Counted from the stretch's first letter, positions 1 through 11,905 are shown. The stretch: 64,000 bases of DNA from Channallabes apus (GCA_030522415.1 CM060109.1:24403301-24467300), one strand, 5' to 3'. Translations and numbers: made by a program. Notes: a model not told the origin generated them from the letters alone.

Positions 1-405
1 TAATACAAGCTATTAATTGACTGCATGATTTACTGCACATCTCAGCTGCTGTAAGATCATATGGCATGACCCTCAGAAGCATGTGGTTAAAAAGCAATCA
101 TACAGTGTATCGTAGCCAAAACAGTAGCAACCAAATTTAGCTCCTTGCTCACATTCTCCATCAGAACAGCTGAGACGGCTACCACTGAAACTAAGTGGTA
201 TGGGAGCTAAATGTCTAGGTCTGTTGGCCTGAACTCAGGAATGCATGAAATATAGAACTTATTTTTATCATCTCGAATGTCTGTTTTTGAAGAATATTAG
301 AATTATTTATGACACTATTCAATGCTAGAGTACACTGATCCAGGTCTAAGTAGTCCACTGCTGCCCAAATTTGCAGGGCTGCATGATCTATATATTCAAT
401 AAATA
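1..405 (+). repeat. unclassified dispersed repeat, copy 1 (cut by window start)
   Basis: This interval aligns by eye with 8262-8672 in the same orientation. Shared blocks include AGCTATTAATTGA, CTCAGCTGCT-TAAGATCATATG, CTCAGAAGCATGTGGTTA, GCAACCAAATTTAGCTCCTTG and AACTAAG. Divergence is substantial, with small indels, which points to an old interspersed repeat rather than a recent duplication. No ORF, terminal repeat or promoter box was recognised, and the left end lies outside the window. Confidence 0.75.
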
Positions 406-504
406 TTGTAAATATTATTATATTATAGAAGGCAAGTTCAGAAAGGACATGGAGTTCCTATCATCCTATTATATCATTCATATATATTGTATAGGCTTTG
501 GCAT

Positions 505-635
505 GGGCGGCACGGTGGCTTTGTGGTTAGCACTGTCGCCTTGCACCTCAAGTGTCCGTGTTTGATTCCTGGCCAGGTTCGATTCCTGCCGCTGTGTACA
601 TGAGCCGATGAGACGATGAGCGAATGAGTGCGTAA
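505..635 (+). repeat. tRNA-headed SINE-like repeat, internally deleted
   Basis: It starts GGCGGCACGGTGGCTTTGTG and contains a tRNA-like A box (TGGCTTTGTGGTTAGC) and B box (GGTTCGATTCC), the two internal RNA polymerase III promoter elements. The middle of the usual fish repeat is missing, and the copy ends in the GATGAGCGAATGAGTG tail. It belongs to the most abundant family in the window. Confidence 0.75.
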
Positions 636-844
636 GTAAGAGACTTTGGCATTAAATTGAGTTGTACCATAATAATAGAGTTGCTGTTTGATCTCTCTTT
701 CTCTCTAATATGAAATGATGTCAGTACTCATAATCCTGTAGATCACATTTATCTCATCTGGAAAGGATGGCATTGTTGTCTGGCATGGTCCGTGGTAATC
801 CAGTGTCTGTGCGTGTGTTTATATTGTTTGTGCGCAATGCTTAC

Positions 845-961
845 CACCACAGATGTTCTTGTTCACGTCCTCACACTGCCGGTCATCACACTCGCAGTTT
901 TTGCCATGAACACGGCTGTCTCCTGGTGGATGGCACGTGCACTGTCCACATGCGCACTGGC
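845..961 (-). CDS. itgbl1: itgbl1 exon 8, integrin EGF-like module
   Basis: 117 bases (39 codons), phase 1 on both sides. The acceptor GTTTTAG ends at 962 and the donor is GTAAGC at 844. The product reads [20 protein letters not shown], then [19 protein letters not shown]. The Pro-Pro-Gly-Asp-x-Arg-Val-x-Gly-Lys and Cys-Glu-Cys-Asp-Asp-Arg segments match the equivalent mammalian ITGBL1 module. This is the last exon in the window. I looked for exon 9 in positions 1-840 and saw no matching Cys-x-Cys-Gly pattern, so it must lie further left. Confidence 0.95.
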
Positions 962-1332
962 CTAAAACATGCAAACACACAGAAAAGAAAAGATCGATTG
1001 TAATATGCCATGCAAATCCATTATTTTTATCCATTATTTTTTTAACTTAAAGTGAGATGCTAAAACATGGCTCCATTTTGTTTCATTTTCTTACCATAAA
1101 ATTTTAAAAATCCATAAAAATCCAGTAATTTCTAGTCAAATTCAACTGGATTCTTGCAGGTAACATTATACCCAATGTTGTGGGTAGGAACAAATATATT
1201 GTGTATACTGTACGTGTCTGCATCTAGCCAGGTGTATTTCTGTCATTAATGAGGCTGTAACAGCTGACGCACTCTAGTGATTGTGTAGCAACAGTGTGTG
1301 TCCAGGTGGCAAGAAACAAACCCCTCTTGCAT

Positions 1333-1810
1333 TGATCAGCCATAATGTTACATTATGACCACTGAGAGGTGAACTGAACAACATTCATTAGCAAATATAC
1401 ACCAGCAAACTGGTGTTGGTTGATTTGTTCATGGGCACTCATGCGCACGATGACCAAAGGGTAGTCCGTCTGATCCGATCCCACTCAATCAATCCTGGCC
1501 ATGACAGAAAGGTATCAGAATATCCAGCACATCAAAGCATGCGACTCATAGGGCTCAGAAGCCAAAGGTTGTTGACCCTGGCTTCAAATTCCCCAGATCT
1601 CAATCCGACTGAGAATCTATGGAATGCACCAGACAAGTTTGATACATGGAGGCCCCACCACGCAACCCACAGTACCCAAGGGATCGGCTGACAACGACCT
1701 GGTTCCAGACACCACAGCACACCCCAGAGGGCCTATGGAACCAAACCGTGAAGGGCCAGAGCCACTCCAGTGGCAGAAGTGGTTTTAATGTTTAATGTAC
1801 AGCTGATCGG
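1333..1810 (+). mobile_element. Tc1-like DNA transposon remnant (family 1)
   Basis: The left end TGATCAGCCATAATG and the right end TTTTAATG...CTGATCGG are degenerate inverted ends. Inside are transposase-derived pieces typical of fish Tc1 elements, including AATTCCCCAGATCTCAATCC (encoding the Pro-Asp-Leu-Asn-Pro block around the last catalytic acidic residue) and ATGGAGGCCCCACC. Most of the transposase is deleted, so it cannot mobilise itself. Confidence 0.75.
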
Positions 1811-2539
1811 TGTACGAGATATCGCTGTATGAGATATTTAGAACTTGATCATTTGTAGGCCATTAAGTAGTGCGAATGTCATAATTGCTTTCTGTTATCT
1901 TTATCCTCCTTTTGCCATTATATACTCAGTTTTCTGCAATTAAATGTATCTTTTGATGATGGCTAAGAGTGGAGCGATAATATTACGGTGTTATGATAAG
2001 GAACTGATCAGACTTCCTGGTGTAGAAGATATTAAGAGCCAATTCTCCCTCATGACATGCTTGCTCATGACTAAAACAGTAAAATGAATGCCATATACTG
2101 GGTGAACTGCATCACAGCCAATAGCTTTCATCATACAAGCAGCATGGTGCTGATGGTAGAAGACATCTGCTATTGCACACAAATCTGGCAGAGCAGTAAT
2201 GGTCATCCATGAAGACTGCAGATATACAGACATGTATACAGTTCTCCATAAATGTCACATTATCATTCATGTATAGCTAAAAATGACTACTAATCTACTA
2301 AAAAACCTACTGAGTGTATTATTCTCACTGCGTGACAGCATCCAGTAAGACCCAGTGACTGTCTTGGAATGCATGTCTTTATACTGACTCAACAGCAAGA
2401 GAGAAAACAGTGATCTTGATATCCACTGACATGGATTTTCAGCTAAATGCACTTTGTGTCATTGGATGAAGAAATGCAGATGGCTTTGGCCTGTGGATAT
2501 CAGTGTACATGTTAGCACGAGTACGAAAATCTGTCCGAC

Positions 2540-2755
2540 ACTGGCAGCTAACGTGGCTTGAGGCAGGCGGTGAGAACAACAAGCAACGCCCTGTCTGACA
2601 AGCCCTCAGCCTGCCAAGCAGATAAGCCCCGGCTGCGTGCTGCTGTTACCACAGCAACTGGTGATGTCATAACAGTCTCGTCTCATCGATTAGCCTTTGC
2701 TACACCACGCAGCCCGTTCGGACGATTCAGGCATTTTCTTCACACTTAACCGCTG
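2540..2755. other. GC-rich unexplained patch in intron 7
   Basis: About 215 bases with clearly higher GC than the AT-rich surroundings. Short open frames exist on the plus strand but none has splice sites or family features that I recognise. It could be an old retroelement piece or a conserved noncoding element. I can say only that it stands out by composition. Confidence 0.3.
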
Positions 2756-3282
2756 TGTCAGGCTCCTGGATTTTGTCTCACCTTGAGATGAGTGGAAGAG
2801 GACTCAGGAGAGAGCCGATTAGACCATGCGAATAGGAATTTGGCTTGTGGCTGTGCTGGCATCTCATATCAAAATGACACAAAGAAACTGACAGGTTTTC
2901 TGCTATGGCTTGTCTTCCCTACATCAAATTTCACACCGAGGTTTTATGCATTGCAAAGAGAACATTATTCTAGATTTTATCCAAACAAATAAAATACTTT
3001 ACTGTCATCATACTAGGAATGTGTCACAATGTCTTGATATGTTTCAGAACCTTTAATCCAAACGTGGGTGTGGTCTAGAAAAGGGGGTTGTTTGTTTTTT
3101 GCTCCACAAAGATAATCATTTTTCCATTAGTGAATTATAACAACAAACAGCATTTTGCTGAATATAGTTACTGTTTACACATCCTCTGATTTCTGATTTT
3201 ACTGACTCATAGTAAACTTTCTATCTGTGACCAAATAAGTATGTGAAATATCTATTAATAATAATAATAATAATAATAATAC

Positions 3283-3625
3283 ACAGGCGGCATGGTGATG
3301 TAGTGGTTAGCACGTTCTGGGTTCGAATTCCCGTTTCTGCGTGCATAGAGATTGCCTGTTCTCCCTGTGCTTGGTGGGTTTCCTCCCACAGTCCAAAGAC
3401 ATGCAGATTAGGCTAATTGGCTTTTCCAAATTGCCCATAGTATGTGTGTGTGTGTGTGTGCGTATGTGTACGTATGTGTGCGTGTGCGTGTGTGTGCCCT
3501 GAGATGGATCGGCACCCTGTCCAGGGTGTACCCCGCCTTGTGGCCTAAGTCTCCTGGAATAGGCTCCAGGCTCCCCACGACCGTAAATACAAGAGAAAGC
3601 GGTATAGACGATGAGTGAGAATAAT
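3283..3625 (+). repeat. tRNA-headed SINE-like repeat, nearly full length
   Basis: The copy starts with GCGGCATGGTGATGTAGTGG, has a B box (GGGTTCGAATTCC), the CCAAAGACATGCAGATTAGG block, an internal GT-rich run, GTCCAGGGTGTACCCCGCC, and ends GCGGTATAGACGATGAGTGA. An ATA(n) repeat precedes it. This is the best copy here for judging the family's layout. Confidence 0.8.
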
Positions 3626-3834
3626 AATACACTATTTGATGAGATTACCTTTATAATTTATAATTTTTCTTTAGCTACATTACACAAAAATTCACTGGGT
3701 ATGCTATCAGTCACTACTATTACATCTACTGTGAGTTAAAATGTTGTTTCTTCATGCTGTATTTCATTATAATGCCTATATGATAAATGAGCGGGAAGCA
3801 TGGGCAATGAACATTCAAGTTAACTTGGCTGTGA

Positions 3835-3990
3835 GTTATTGCCAAATCCTACCTTGATGGTGTCTAAGCACTAGTGAAACACTGTGATAAGTGCATTAGT
3901 GTACCAGGGTATTATATAGAGAAATAAAGGTCATTTTTACTCACATAACCTTGTGCTCCCATTCAAAAGTCCTGGTTTGACTTGAACTTG
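3835..3990 (+). repeat. unclassified dispersed repeat family R, uninterrupted copy
   Basis: It contains CTACCTTGATGGTGTCTAAG, ACTAGTGAAACACTG, AAGTGCATTAGTGTACCAGG, a TATATAGAGAAATAAAG block and the tail AAAAGTCCTGGTTTGACTTG. The same order is found at 14530-14654 plus 19968-20090, where a Gypsy element separates the halves, and in reverse at 38020-38165. This copy shows the empty target site for Gypsy element A. Confidence 0.75.
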
Positions 3991-4409
3991 TACAGTACTT
4001 GAATGGTTAATTTGGCAGCACCGAGAACAGATATATAGCCATAGCTCAGCATGTGTGGATTATATGGAGCAGTGGTTCTAAAGAAAATGTATAAACTTGT
4101 TTGGTTAATTTTTCAGATTTTTTTTGGCAGATATACCAAAAATACTTATTTTATTTTAGATCTCTGTATAACAGGGTTTAGGTCAGATTGCCATCAATAT
4201 TGTCTCCTAATAAAAATATCAGATTTGTGATGATAAACCTAAAGGGGGAAACAGAATATGATAGCGTCTGTCCATATCTTTATTTGTATCGATTAGAGCA
4301 TGTTCTATTTTTATTCTGATTAAATTGTATTGTATGTATGGCTGTATCCTTATACTGTAAATAAAAAAAGATGAATGAGTAAGATGCATTGCTTATATAA
4401 AATTTTTTA

Positions 4410-4803
4410 AACTTTTTAACTCATTCACTTACTCACTTATTCACTATTTGTCTACATTGATTTATCCTGTATACAGGGTCACAGGAGACCTGGAGTCTAT
4501 CCCAGGAGACTTAGGGCACGAGGTGGGGTACACCCTGGACAGGGAGCCAATCCATTACATCGCACACATATACAGTACACACACTAACATCCTCATTCAC
4601 ACACTACAGGCAATTTAGGAACTCCAATTAGCATAATCTTTGGACTGTATGAGGAAACCGGAGCATGGGGAAAACAAGCCAACTCCATGCACACAGACCC
4701 CGAGGTGGGAATCAGACTAGGACCCTGGAGGTACAAGATGACAGTGCCGCCAACACCACTAAGCCACCGTGCCGCCAAGACCACTAAGCCACCGTGCCGC
4801 CAA
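4410..4803 (-). repeat. tRNA-headed SINE-like repeat with duplicated head
   Basis: It is a reverse-orientation copy. The tail block (TTTATCCTGTATACAGGGTC) is at the left and the GCCGCC head at the right. The head is tandemly duplicated: CACTAAGCCACCGTGCCGCC occurs twice within 4750-4801. The GTACACCCTGGACAGG core is intact. Confidence 0.8.
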
Positions 4804-5547
4804 CTCCTTTAACAGTTTTTTAGATATATGACAGTATTTTTTTAGACATAAATAAATAAGAATACCTGTAGCTTTGAAGTGATTATCATCTCTTAATCTG
4901 ATCATGGTCTGTGTTTTGAGCCGTATCAGTTATTCCTCCAGGTATAAATGAGAGACAGGCATCTGCTAATTCTAAATCTCCAAGGAGTGGTAGTTGTGCA
5001 GGTGCCAGAACAAACTCCATCTTTCTTTCAAATTAAACTTCAGAATCTCTTCACCTTGCTCTATATGGATATTACAGCCTCTAATTCATCAAGGTTAATG
5101 ATGTGGTAGGACATTTATAGTCTTAACGTTCAAGGTCTGAGATTTCCTTTTAAACAAAGTTACTCTCCTAGGACAGCTTTCTGCTCTTTCAGCTCGTCTC
5201 TTACAATATGACCAGAAGTGATTTATGCTAGATCTGTCACAACTACTTTCAGTTAAATGTGTTTTGTTTCTTCTTCGGTCACCATGAAAGGCTGTAACTG
5301 TTAGTAATTTGAAGTGTCAATTTGAAGCCTCACAGACTTCTAAGGGAGGAAGTCTAGAAGTCAGAGTACTGTACCTTGGCTGCATAAACCATTGGCATCT
5401 TTGACATTAAATGACAGCGATGCTCACCAAGCCACCACAGTGCACTGGAGTCTTGCCACATGCATCTTGATGTGCCTTGCCTTGCATGAACTATGCAAAT
5501 AATGCCCCAGAGGCATCAGAGAGAGAAAATCCACTTCCCACCCCAAC

Positions 5548-5562
5548 CCCCCCCCCCCCCCT
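5548..5562. repeat. poly-C run
   Basis: A near-uninterrupted C run inside intron 7, flanked by pyrimidine-rich sequence. No function is visible. Confidence 0.8.
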
Positions 5563-6665
5563 GCTTTTGAAAAATGCCAAACGGAAGCGACAAGCAGTCC
5601 TGAGGAACAAAAACAACGTTGAACAACATCAAATGTATCACGCTTTTGCTGAGTAATATTTTACATGCTGAAGGCTCAGGAGATTAAAACAAATATATGG
5701 TAATAAATACTGAAACCCTCTGGAAATTGCTCTTCTAGAAGTGGAAAAAGAAATCAATACAGGTAACTCTCTGACTTTAAGCATCTCTAAAATCAGCTGT
5801 ATGTTAACATTTTTAATGCTTGGCTTCTGATCCAGCAGGAGAGATTCCAAAGAGATGATCAAAAGGATCTGTGTTATTTTATGGATGTCTATTAAATACC
5901 TAGCACATGGTGCAGGGAACAGTAAGTGTTTTTGTTTTATAGATTCTGTTCTGACTGCTGCTTTTCTTTAGACAAAGGGGAAACATTCAACAGGACGGGA
6001 ATGCCAGAAAGTCAGAACTGGTGTTAGACCTCATTTTCCAGGACACAGCTCAGTTTATACTGTAATGGCTACTATGAGTTACAACACCCAACCAACACAG
6101 ACTGTCAGATGTTCAAGTTCACCTGAATACCCGCTGTACACACTTTATCACACACACAATCCACATGTTTGAGGACTCATTGAGACCAGTTTGTTACCAG
6201 TCATTAGTGTCCTGATTGACCTTGTTGCTGTTTCTCCATGTCTGTTCCCAGGTCATGTTGTTTGCCCATCGCCTGACCATTTCCTATCGAAAAATTTAGA
6301 GTTTTGCTTCATGTGTTTATATTTGATTGTGTGGATTAAAAAAGTTCAGAGAGCCTACATTTTGAGGAGTTGCCAACTCCTCAGTAAGCAAAGTAGCCAT
6401 TGGCTGTCCTAAAAGTCGCTAGAAGTCGCTAGATGACGTCATTGCGTAATTTACATAATGTCATGACAAAAAGTGAGTAGGTAAAAAGACCCTAAATACA
6501 TTTACAACTATACAAACATTTTTCTGTTAAATATCCTGATATAATTTTATTTATTTATTTTAAATTAAAGCACTGAAAAAAAAAAAGAAAAAAAAAAAGC
6601 AATGACATGCAAGTGCTACAGTATAACAACTCTCAGTTAGCTTAACACAGTACATGTAGCAAGGC

Positions 6666-6667
<2 letters not shown>

Positions 6668-6702
<35 letters not shown>

Positions 6703-6712
6703 GTTATTGTTG
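6668..6712. repeat. (TTA)n microsatellite
   Basis: About fourteen TTA units with one G substitution near the right end. Confidence 0.9.
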
Positions 6713-6894
6713 TTGTGTAATAAAATATAATAAAATGAGATAGAATAGAAAAGCTAGTGTTAGAGGCCTGTTTTGCCTTTGTTAATTGAATAATAAAGAA
6801 AAAGAAAATAAACAGATAGAATACAAAAGGAACATATAAACTAGTGTTAATTAGTTAATGTTAGTTTTTTTTTTAAAGAATTTGCTTGTTTAAT

Positions 6895-7920
6895 TTTTAA
6901 TGTCACAATTCCAAACCTCCTCCTTTATCTGGGCTTGGGACCGGCTAAAGGGACCCAAAAGAGACACTCTGGCGGAGTTAGTTTTTTTGTTTATATACAT
7001 TAAATATATTAGTACTTAGATACATCTCTGGATGCTCTGGGACACATCATCACTGGGACACATCATCAGTGACATTTCCTGAGATCATCGGGTGTTTCGG
7101 GTCTTACAACATCAGACACCCTCTCTCAGGTGACCCAGCCAGGGTTGATCAAGCCCCAACTTGTGTCCCAGCAGCTTGTTGACCCACTTTGCGGACCTCT
7201 GGATCCAAATCCACCTTGAGCCATTTGCGCTCATTTGCCTCTTCCATGCGGCCTTCCCACGGGACTGTCAGTTCCAACAAAAGAACTTGCTTGGAGGATG
7301 CAGATGTTAAAACCATATCGGGTTAACTCAATGATATAAATGATATAAATGATATAAATTCCGGGAACTTGAGCTGCCTGCCCAGGTCAACCTGCAGCTC
7401 CCAGTCTGATACCGATGAGAGTAGGCTGGTTGATTTTTTCTGTGCTTGCGGGTGCTCACCAGCCCTTAGGAAGGTAATTCTTCTCTGGCTGCCAACATAT
7501 TTGTTGTTGGTCACTGCATGTAAAATGGCCTCTGCTATACACTTCAGGACCTGATCGTGTTGCCAGCGGTAACGGCCCTCTCCAAGGAGAGAATATGCTC
7601 CAGGTACCCTAGTCTGGGACAGAGTGGACAAGTTGGAACTTCACTCTTGCCCCAAACATGCAGGTTGGTTGTGCTGGGGAGCACGTCGTAAACAGTTTGG
7701 ACCAGGAAATTAGTACACTGTTGCTCTGCCTTCCAGATGTCGTTCCAGGTAATCTTCCTCTCCTGCGCTCCTTCCCACCTCATCCATGCCTCTGCTGCCG
7801 CATGCTCACCGTCTAAACCAGTCTATTGCCGACAACCAAGCTTCTTAATCGTTGTCTGGACTGACGTGGTGTCTCTGAGGCTGCAGTCAAAAACCTTGCC
7901 TAGGCTTTCTCATTGATTGA
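6895..7920 (-). pseudogene. retroelement fragment with zinc-binding C-terminal region
   Basis: On the minus strand the frames from about 7783 down read MRWEGAQERKITWNDIWKAE, then NFLVQTVYDVLPST, CPLCPRLGYLEHILS and, after a frame change, GEGRYRWQHDQVLKCIAEAI. This Cys-x2-Cys...Leu-Glu-His block followed by a Tyr-Arg-Trp-x-His-Asp motif recurs in fish and lancelet reverse-transcriptase-type retroelement proteins. The 6895-6985 part (GGGCTTGGGACCGGCTAAAG) fits an associated 3' region. The frame is broken at least once near 7560-7630, and no polymerase core is present. I cannot assign the clade. Confidence 0.6.
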
Positions 7921-8029
7921 TTAATGGTATTACTACACCAACCACTGAGAAGTGAAACTTGTACACCACTTTCCCTCAACCATCTCTAGGGTTTAATATC
8001 AATTGAGCTGAAGTTATCTGGGCAAAAAT

Positions 8030-8260
8030 GCCTTGTTGATGCCAGAAGTCAGAGGAGAATGGCCAGACTGGTAATAGTAACTGACGCTGTCCATCCATTT
8101 ATGTCCAGCAGAATAACGAGACATGACATCTCAAACTGGTTTCTGGAACATGACAATGAGTTCACAGTACTCAAATTCCAGCCAAAGTCAACAGATCTTG
8201 ATCCAATAGAGCACATTTGGGATGTGGTCATTGTTGAAAGGAGTGAGTCAGGGAATAATG
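8030..8260 (+). mobile_element. Tc1-like DNA transposon fragment (family 2)
   Basis: It includes the block AGGAGAATGGCCAGACTGGT and a Phe-Leu-Glu-His-Asp-Asn-Glu stretch followed by AACAGATCTTGATCCAATAG (Asp-Leu-Asp-Pro-Ile-Glu), the C-terminal part of a Tc1-type DDE transposase. The catalytic centre is mostly missing. Related fragments lie at 35196-35560 and 55272-55705. Confidence 0.7.
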
Positions 8261-8261
8261 A

Positions 8262-8672
8262 AAGCTATTAATTGATTGCTTGATGTACTGCATATCTCAG
8301 CTGCTTTAAGATCATATGATATGAAACTCAGAAGCATGTGGTTATCAAGTAACAAGGTATTATAGCCAAAACAGTGGCAACCAAATTTAGCTCCTTGTTT
8401 ATGTGGTATAGCTCACTTTATCCTCTAGAGCAGCTGAGATGACTACCACTAAAACTAAGCTGTGTGGTACCTAAATGTCTAGTTGCCATTTGGCCTGCAC
8501 TCAGAGACGCACTAAACACTCCATTGGCTTTTATCTCACCTGATACTAATAGCCATTTCAATGCAAGAGTACTCTGATCTGGGCCTAAATTGTTAGAACT
8601 TGTCCTCTCCACAATACCTACCCTGAAGTCCTTTGTAGGCCTGCATGATATAGATATACAGTAAATACATTG
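8262..8672 (+). repeat. unclassified dispersed repeat, copy 2
   Basis: The partner of 1-405 in the same orientation, starting AAGCTATTAATTGATTGC and ending near GGCCTGCATGATATAGAT. It is directly preceded by a Tc1-like fragment. Whether the two belong to one composite element cannot be judged, because copy 1 is cut by the window start. Confidence 0.75.
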
Positions 8673-8764
8673 CGCTGCCTAAAAAAATAGTCACTACTTG
8701 GATTGAACTAAGCAATAGGTAAGAGCCTTCCATTGGATAATTATTGCTGTGATTAATATAGTGC

Positions 8765-9620
8765 ATGGTTCAGTGAAGTTTTCCCCTCTCCAAAGTGATG
8801 GGCACATTTGGCCTCGCACACCTGCAGAAAGGGGAGGGGGCACCTAGTTAGCTCCAGAGTGAGCAAGAAGCGATTGTAAGTTTAGGCATGTGCCACATTG
8901 CCCCTCCTCAGCATCGAGCTCAAGCTGCTGGCACTGTCAATCCATAGTAAGATCTCAGCTTCATTATGGACTCAACCGAATGTCCATGCCGGATGACACC
9001 ACAAGCATAATCACGAGGTGAGGACTTATGGGAAAGAGTAATTTTATTGGAGAATAATAGGGAAGGGCAGGATTAAAAGAAGGAAAAACGGAGAAAAGGA
9101 TGCACGTACAGGACTGTGTGCATGCCAGCGGGGTACAGGCAGGTGAGTAGGGGCGAGCAGAATGGCAGAGTGGGTCAATGTGGGCAGCGGCTCCTGCAAG
9201 CTTCCTTGACAGAGCTTACCGAGCTTCTGGGACTGGAAGCCTTGTCGTGGAACATACAGCGCCCTTTTTTTCTTCAGTTGCAGGATCATGAAATCCGCTT
9301 CTGTTTGTAAGTTCCAGTGCCGGGGGTGTTGGGCTCCAGAAGTGCTCACAGCTGTCCTCAGTCCCGGGCGCATTGCAGTGCGCCTCTCGCAGTTTGCACT
9401 TTTAACGTCCATCATGCGACTCTTTTGGTTCTCCGTCACTTACCAGGTACAGGCAAATGGACTGGATAGCCCGACAGACCTCAAGTTTTATAGCATGAGG
9501 AGAAGCTCAAAGTCCATTAGTGTGGATAATCACCAGCCGGTGCCCCGCCCCATCCATCCCTCCGCACACACCTACAGAAGGGGGAGGTTGCCTACCAAGT
9601 GAGCTCAGGACTATATACAG
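8765..9620. other. GC-rich block bounded by similar 45-bp segments
   Basis: The interval is markedly richer in G+C than its flanks. Segments near 8808-8870 and 9558-9605 resemble each other: both contain GCACACxCCTxCAGAAxGGGGAGG followed by a related TAxxxAGxTC stretch. This could be the remains of a small element with direct terminal repeats. Frames across it (the longest about 130 codons, minus strand) show no recognised domain. Confidence 0.35.
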
Positions 9621-11427
9621 GTAGTCTCCCTTCGGGTAATATTTAAACTAATGGACAGGTACAGAGAGAGATTGGAAAGCTTTTTACTCTTCTATCAATT
9701 TTTTAAGGACTGTAAATCCCCACCTGAATACAAATTGTTTATATAAAAGTTTATACAAGGCAATTTTAGCTAGATTTAGTTTATCATTGTGACTGGTACA
9801 GCCTGTTTGCAAACTTTGCAAACACAGTCAGTGTGCAGCAAACTTCATTTTGGTGTGTTTTGGCCTTTTTTTTCAGAGATAGCATTTCGAAGGCCTTAAT
9901 CAGTGAAGGAAATGAAAGGTCAGGCAGGATGGAGTCATGTTTAGCTAGGGCATCTGGAGGCATCCTTTAATCAAACTGCCATTCAAGTGCTGCTCGCTAT
10001 TAATGGCCACATGACCGCCACAATTGCAGAGAGTGTGCTGAACATACTAATAAAACCTGTCTATGACCATAAGAAAACAGCAGTAGCCATTCTTTATGCC
10101 TATAAAGGAACTGTCAAAGAGTTAATAATCAACTATAACATATTTTTTGATAACAGGTTACAAATTAGATAATAATTGAGATGAGACACTGATCATATGT
10201 AATCCTGTATCTACGTAAACATCACCTAAAAATGTTCTGCACAATCCTGTTTCTTCATTTACAGTAGGTTTGTATTTAGACTGTTGGAGACTGTTTCTTC
10301 TGAAGTCTATTAAGTCCTTATTGTGAAATATTGCCTTGTCTCAGTTCACAGACAAGATCACCATGTGACCCAGGGAGAGTGATTGCAATCAGCACTAATT
10401 CAGCTGATTTGTTTGAAAAGATTGCTCATTAAGCAAGGCAGCTCCAGTGATGTACAAGCATACCAGTCAACATCTGCATAGCAAATTAAAGGCTTTTCTC
10501 TTGCTCACTCCTAAGCAACAGCCCAAGAGTATTTATTGCAGTGATTGCTGCTGAGGCTATTCATATTCATAACCAAGAACTATTCATTATATATGGTTAG
10601 GAACCATACTGTAATTAAAAAGAAACAATATTTGGTATGCTCTGATACCTACAATCGTTCTTGTAGCGTCTTGTCATATCAAAATGTAATGTAATGTACA
10701 GTAAAACACATTGTAGCTACAGTATAAGGTTGCTTGATGGAAAATCATCAGTGATTGTCATCGTCATTGTGTAGTCACAAATTATGAAAGCTATCTACTG
10801 TACATAACAGCTTGTGTCCATGCTCAAAGCTACATATATTGTGAACGCTACACCTGAAAATAGACTCCTATCATATCCTGTGATCTCTTTGAATGTAGTG
10901 AGTGTAACTGTTTGTACATTCTGAGTGCATTGGAAACATGCTTGTGGCCCTGAAATGGCTAGTAAAGTCCTGGTAGGATTATATTTAGGATTAGTTCAAA
11001 GCTTTTTAGAGGTCTCATACTGGACAAAAAGATAAAATAGACTTTTCAGCATAAAGAGTGGGAGTACCACGTGTCTTGGAGATAAGCTCAATCTGCATAC
11101 ATTAGAGGCCAAATTATTCTGGAATGACCTTAACGCCTGCAGTTTCTATGTTAACTAATCAATTCACCTTGCAGTGTTGTGTGGGAGCCTGTGGGACATT
11201 CTCGTAACCAGTAAACACCCCTCGCTACTATTGGGACTTTTTTTTTTAGCTTTTTAGTCATGTTATGGAGAAAAGATACAGGGAGCTGTCCTCTTTAAAT
11301 AGTGTAGTGGATGTCATGACTTTAAGTAGTGTGGTGGATGTCATCACCAAACGGGATGACCACCCCTGAACTGCCTCCTCATAGACATTATGTAGAGGCA
11401 TTTTGTTCCAGGGCATCATAGTTTACA

Positions 11428-11838
11428 GTGGTGGCCAAAAGCTCTGAAATGATACAAATGTTAATTTTTACAATGTCTGCTAACCCTTAACCACTTCTCT
11501 TCAGAAAAAAAAAACATCAGAAACAGAATGATATTCTGCAAAAAAAGTACAGAGATTGGACTGCTGAGGACAGCGGTAAAGTCATCAGAAAATAGTTTGT
11601 CTGGAAAAGCAAAGGGGAGCGCTACCATCAGTCTTGAGTCATGCCAACACTAAAGCATCCTGAGACCATTCATTTATGGGGTTGCTTCTCAGCCAAGGGA
11701 GTGGGCTCACTCCCAATTTTGCCTAAGAACACAGCAATTAATAAAGAATGGTACAAAACCATCCTCCACGAACAACTTCTCCCAACTATCCAAGAACAGC
11801 TTGGTGATGAACAATGCCTTTTCTATTTAAGGAATTCT
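11428..11838 (+). mobile_element. Tc1-like DNA transposon fragment (family 3)
   Basis: It begins CAGTGGTGGCCAAAAGCTCT, a fish Tc1-type inverted end. After a large deletion the 11641-11838 frame reads HLWGCFSAKGVGSLPILP and then EQLLPTIQEQLGDEQCLF, the central part of a Tc1 transposase. The right end is lost, and repeat R sequence follows directly. Confidence 0.7.
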
Positions 11839-11842
11839 TTGT

Positions 11843-11905
11843 AGACCAGTGTTTTAGATGTGTAGCAGGGAGTCGGATCATGGCTTTATCTTGATGGTAT
11901 CCAAG
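11843..11905 (+). repeat. repeat family R, 5' part only
   Basis: CCAGTGTTTTAGATGTGTAG, GTCGGATCATGG and TATCTTGATGGTATCCAAGC match the head of the copies at 14530 and 38020. The rest is absent. Confidence 0.6.

Noticed and set aside
505..635. Possible tRNA genes, from A and B boxes at several places
   Set aside because: The boxes belong to dispersed SINE-like repeats with long common tails, and no cloverleaf can be drawn.
1..840. itgbl1 exon 9
   Set aside because: No cysteine pattern with flanking splice sites was found on the minus strand here; the exon must lie outside the window.
6360..6480. Possible coding sequence near AAAGTCGCTAGAAGTCGC
   Set aside because: It resembles a dispersed fish repeat, and the frame has no supporting features; the boundaries were too vague to annotate.
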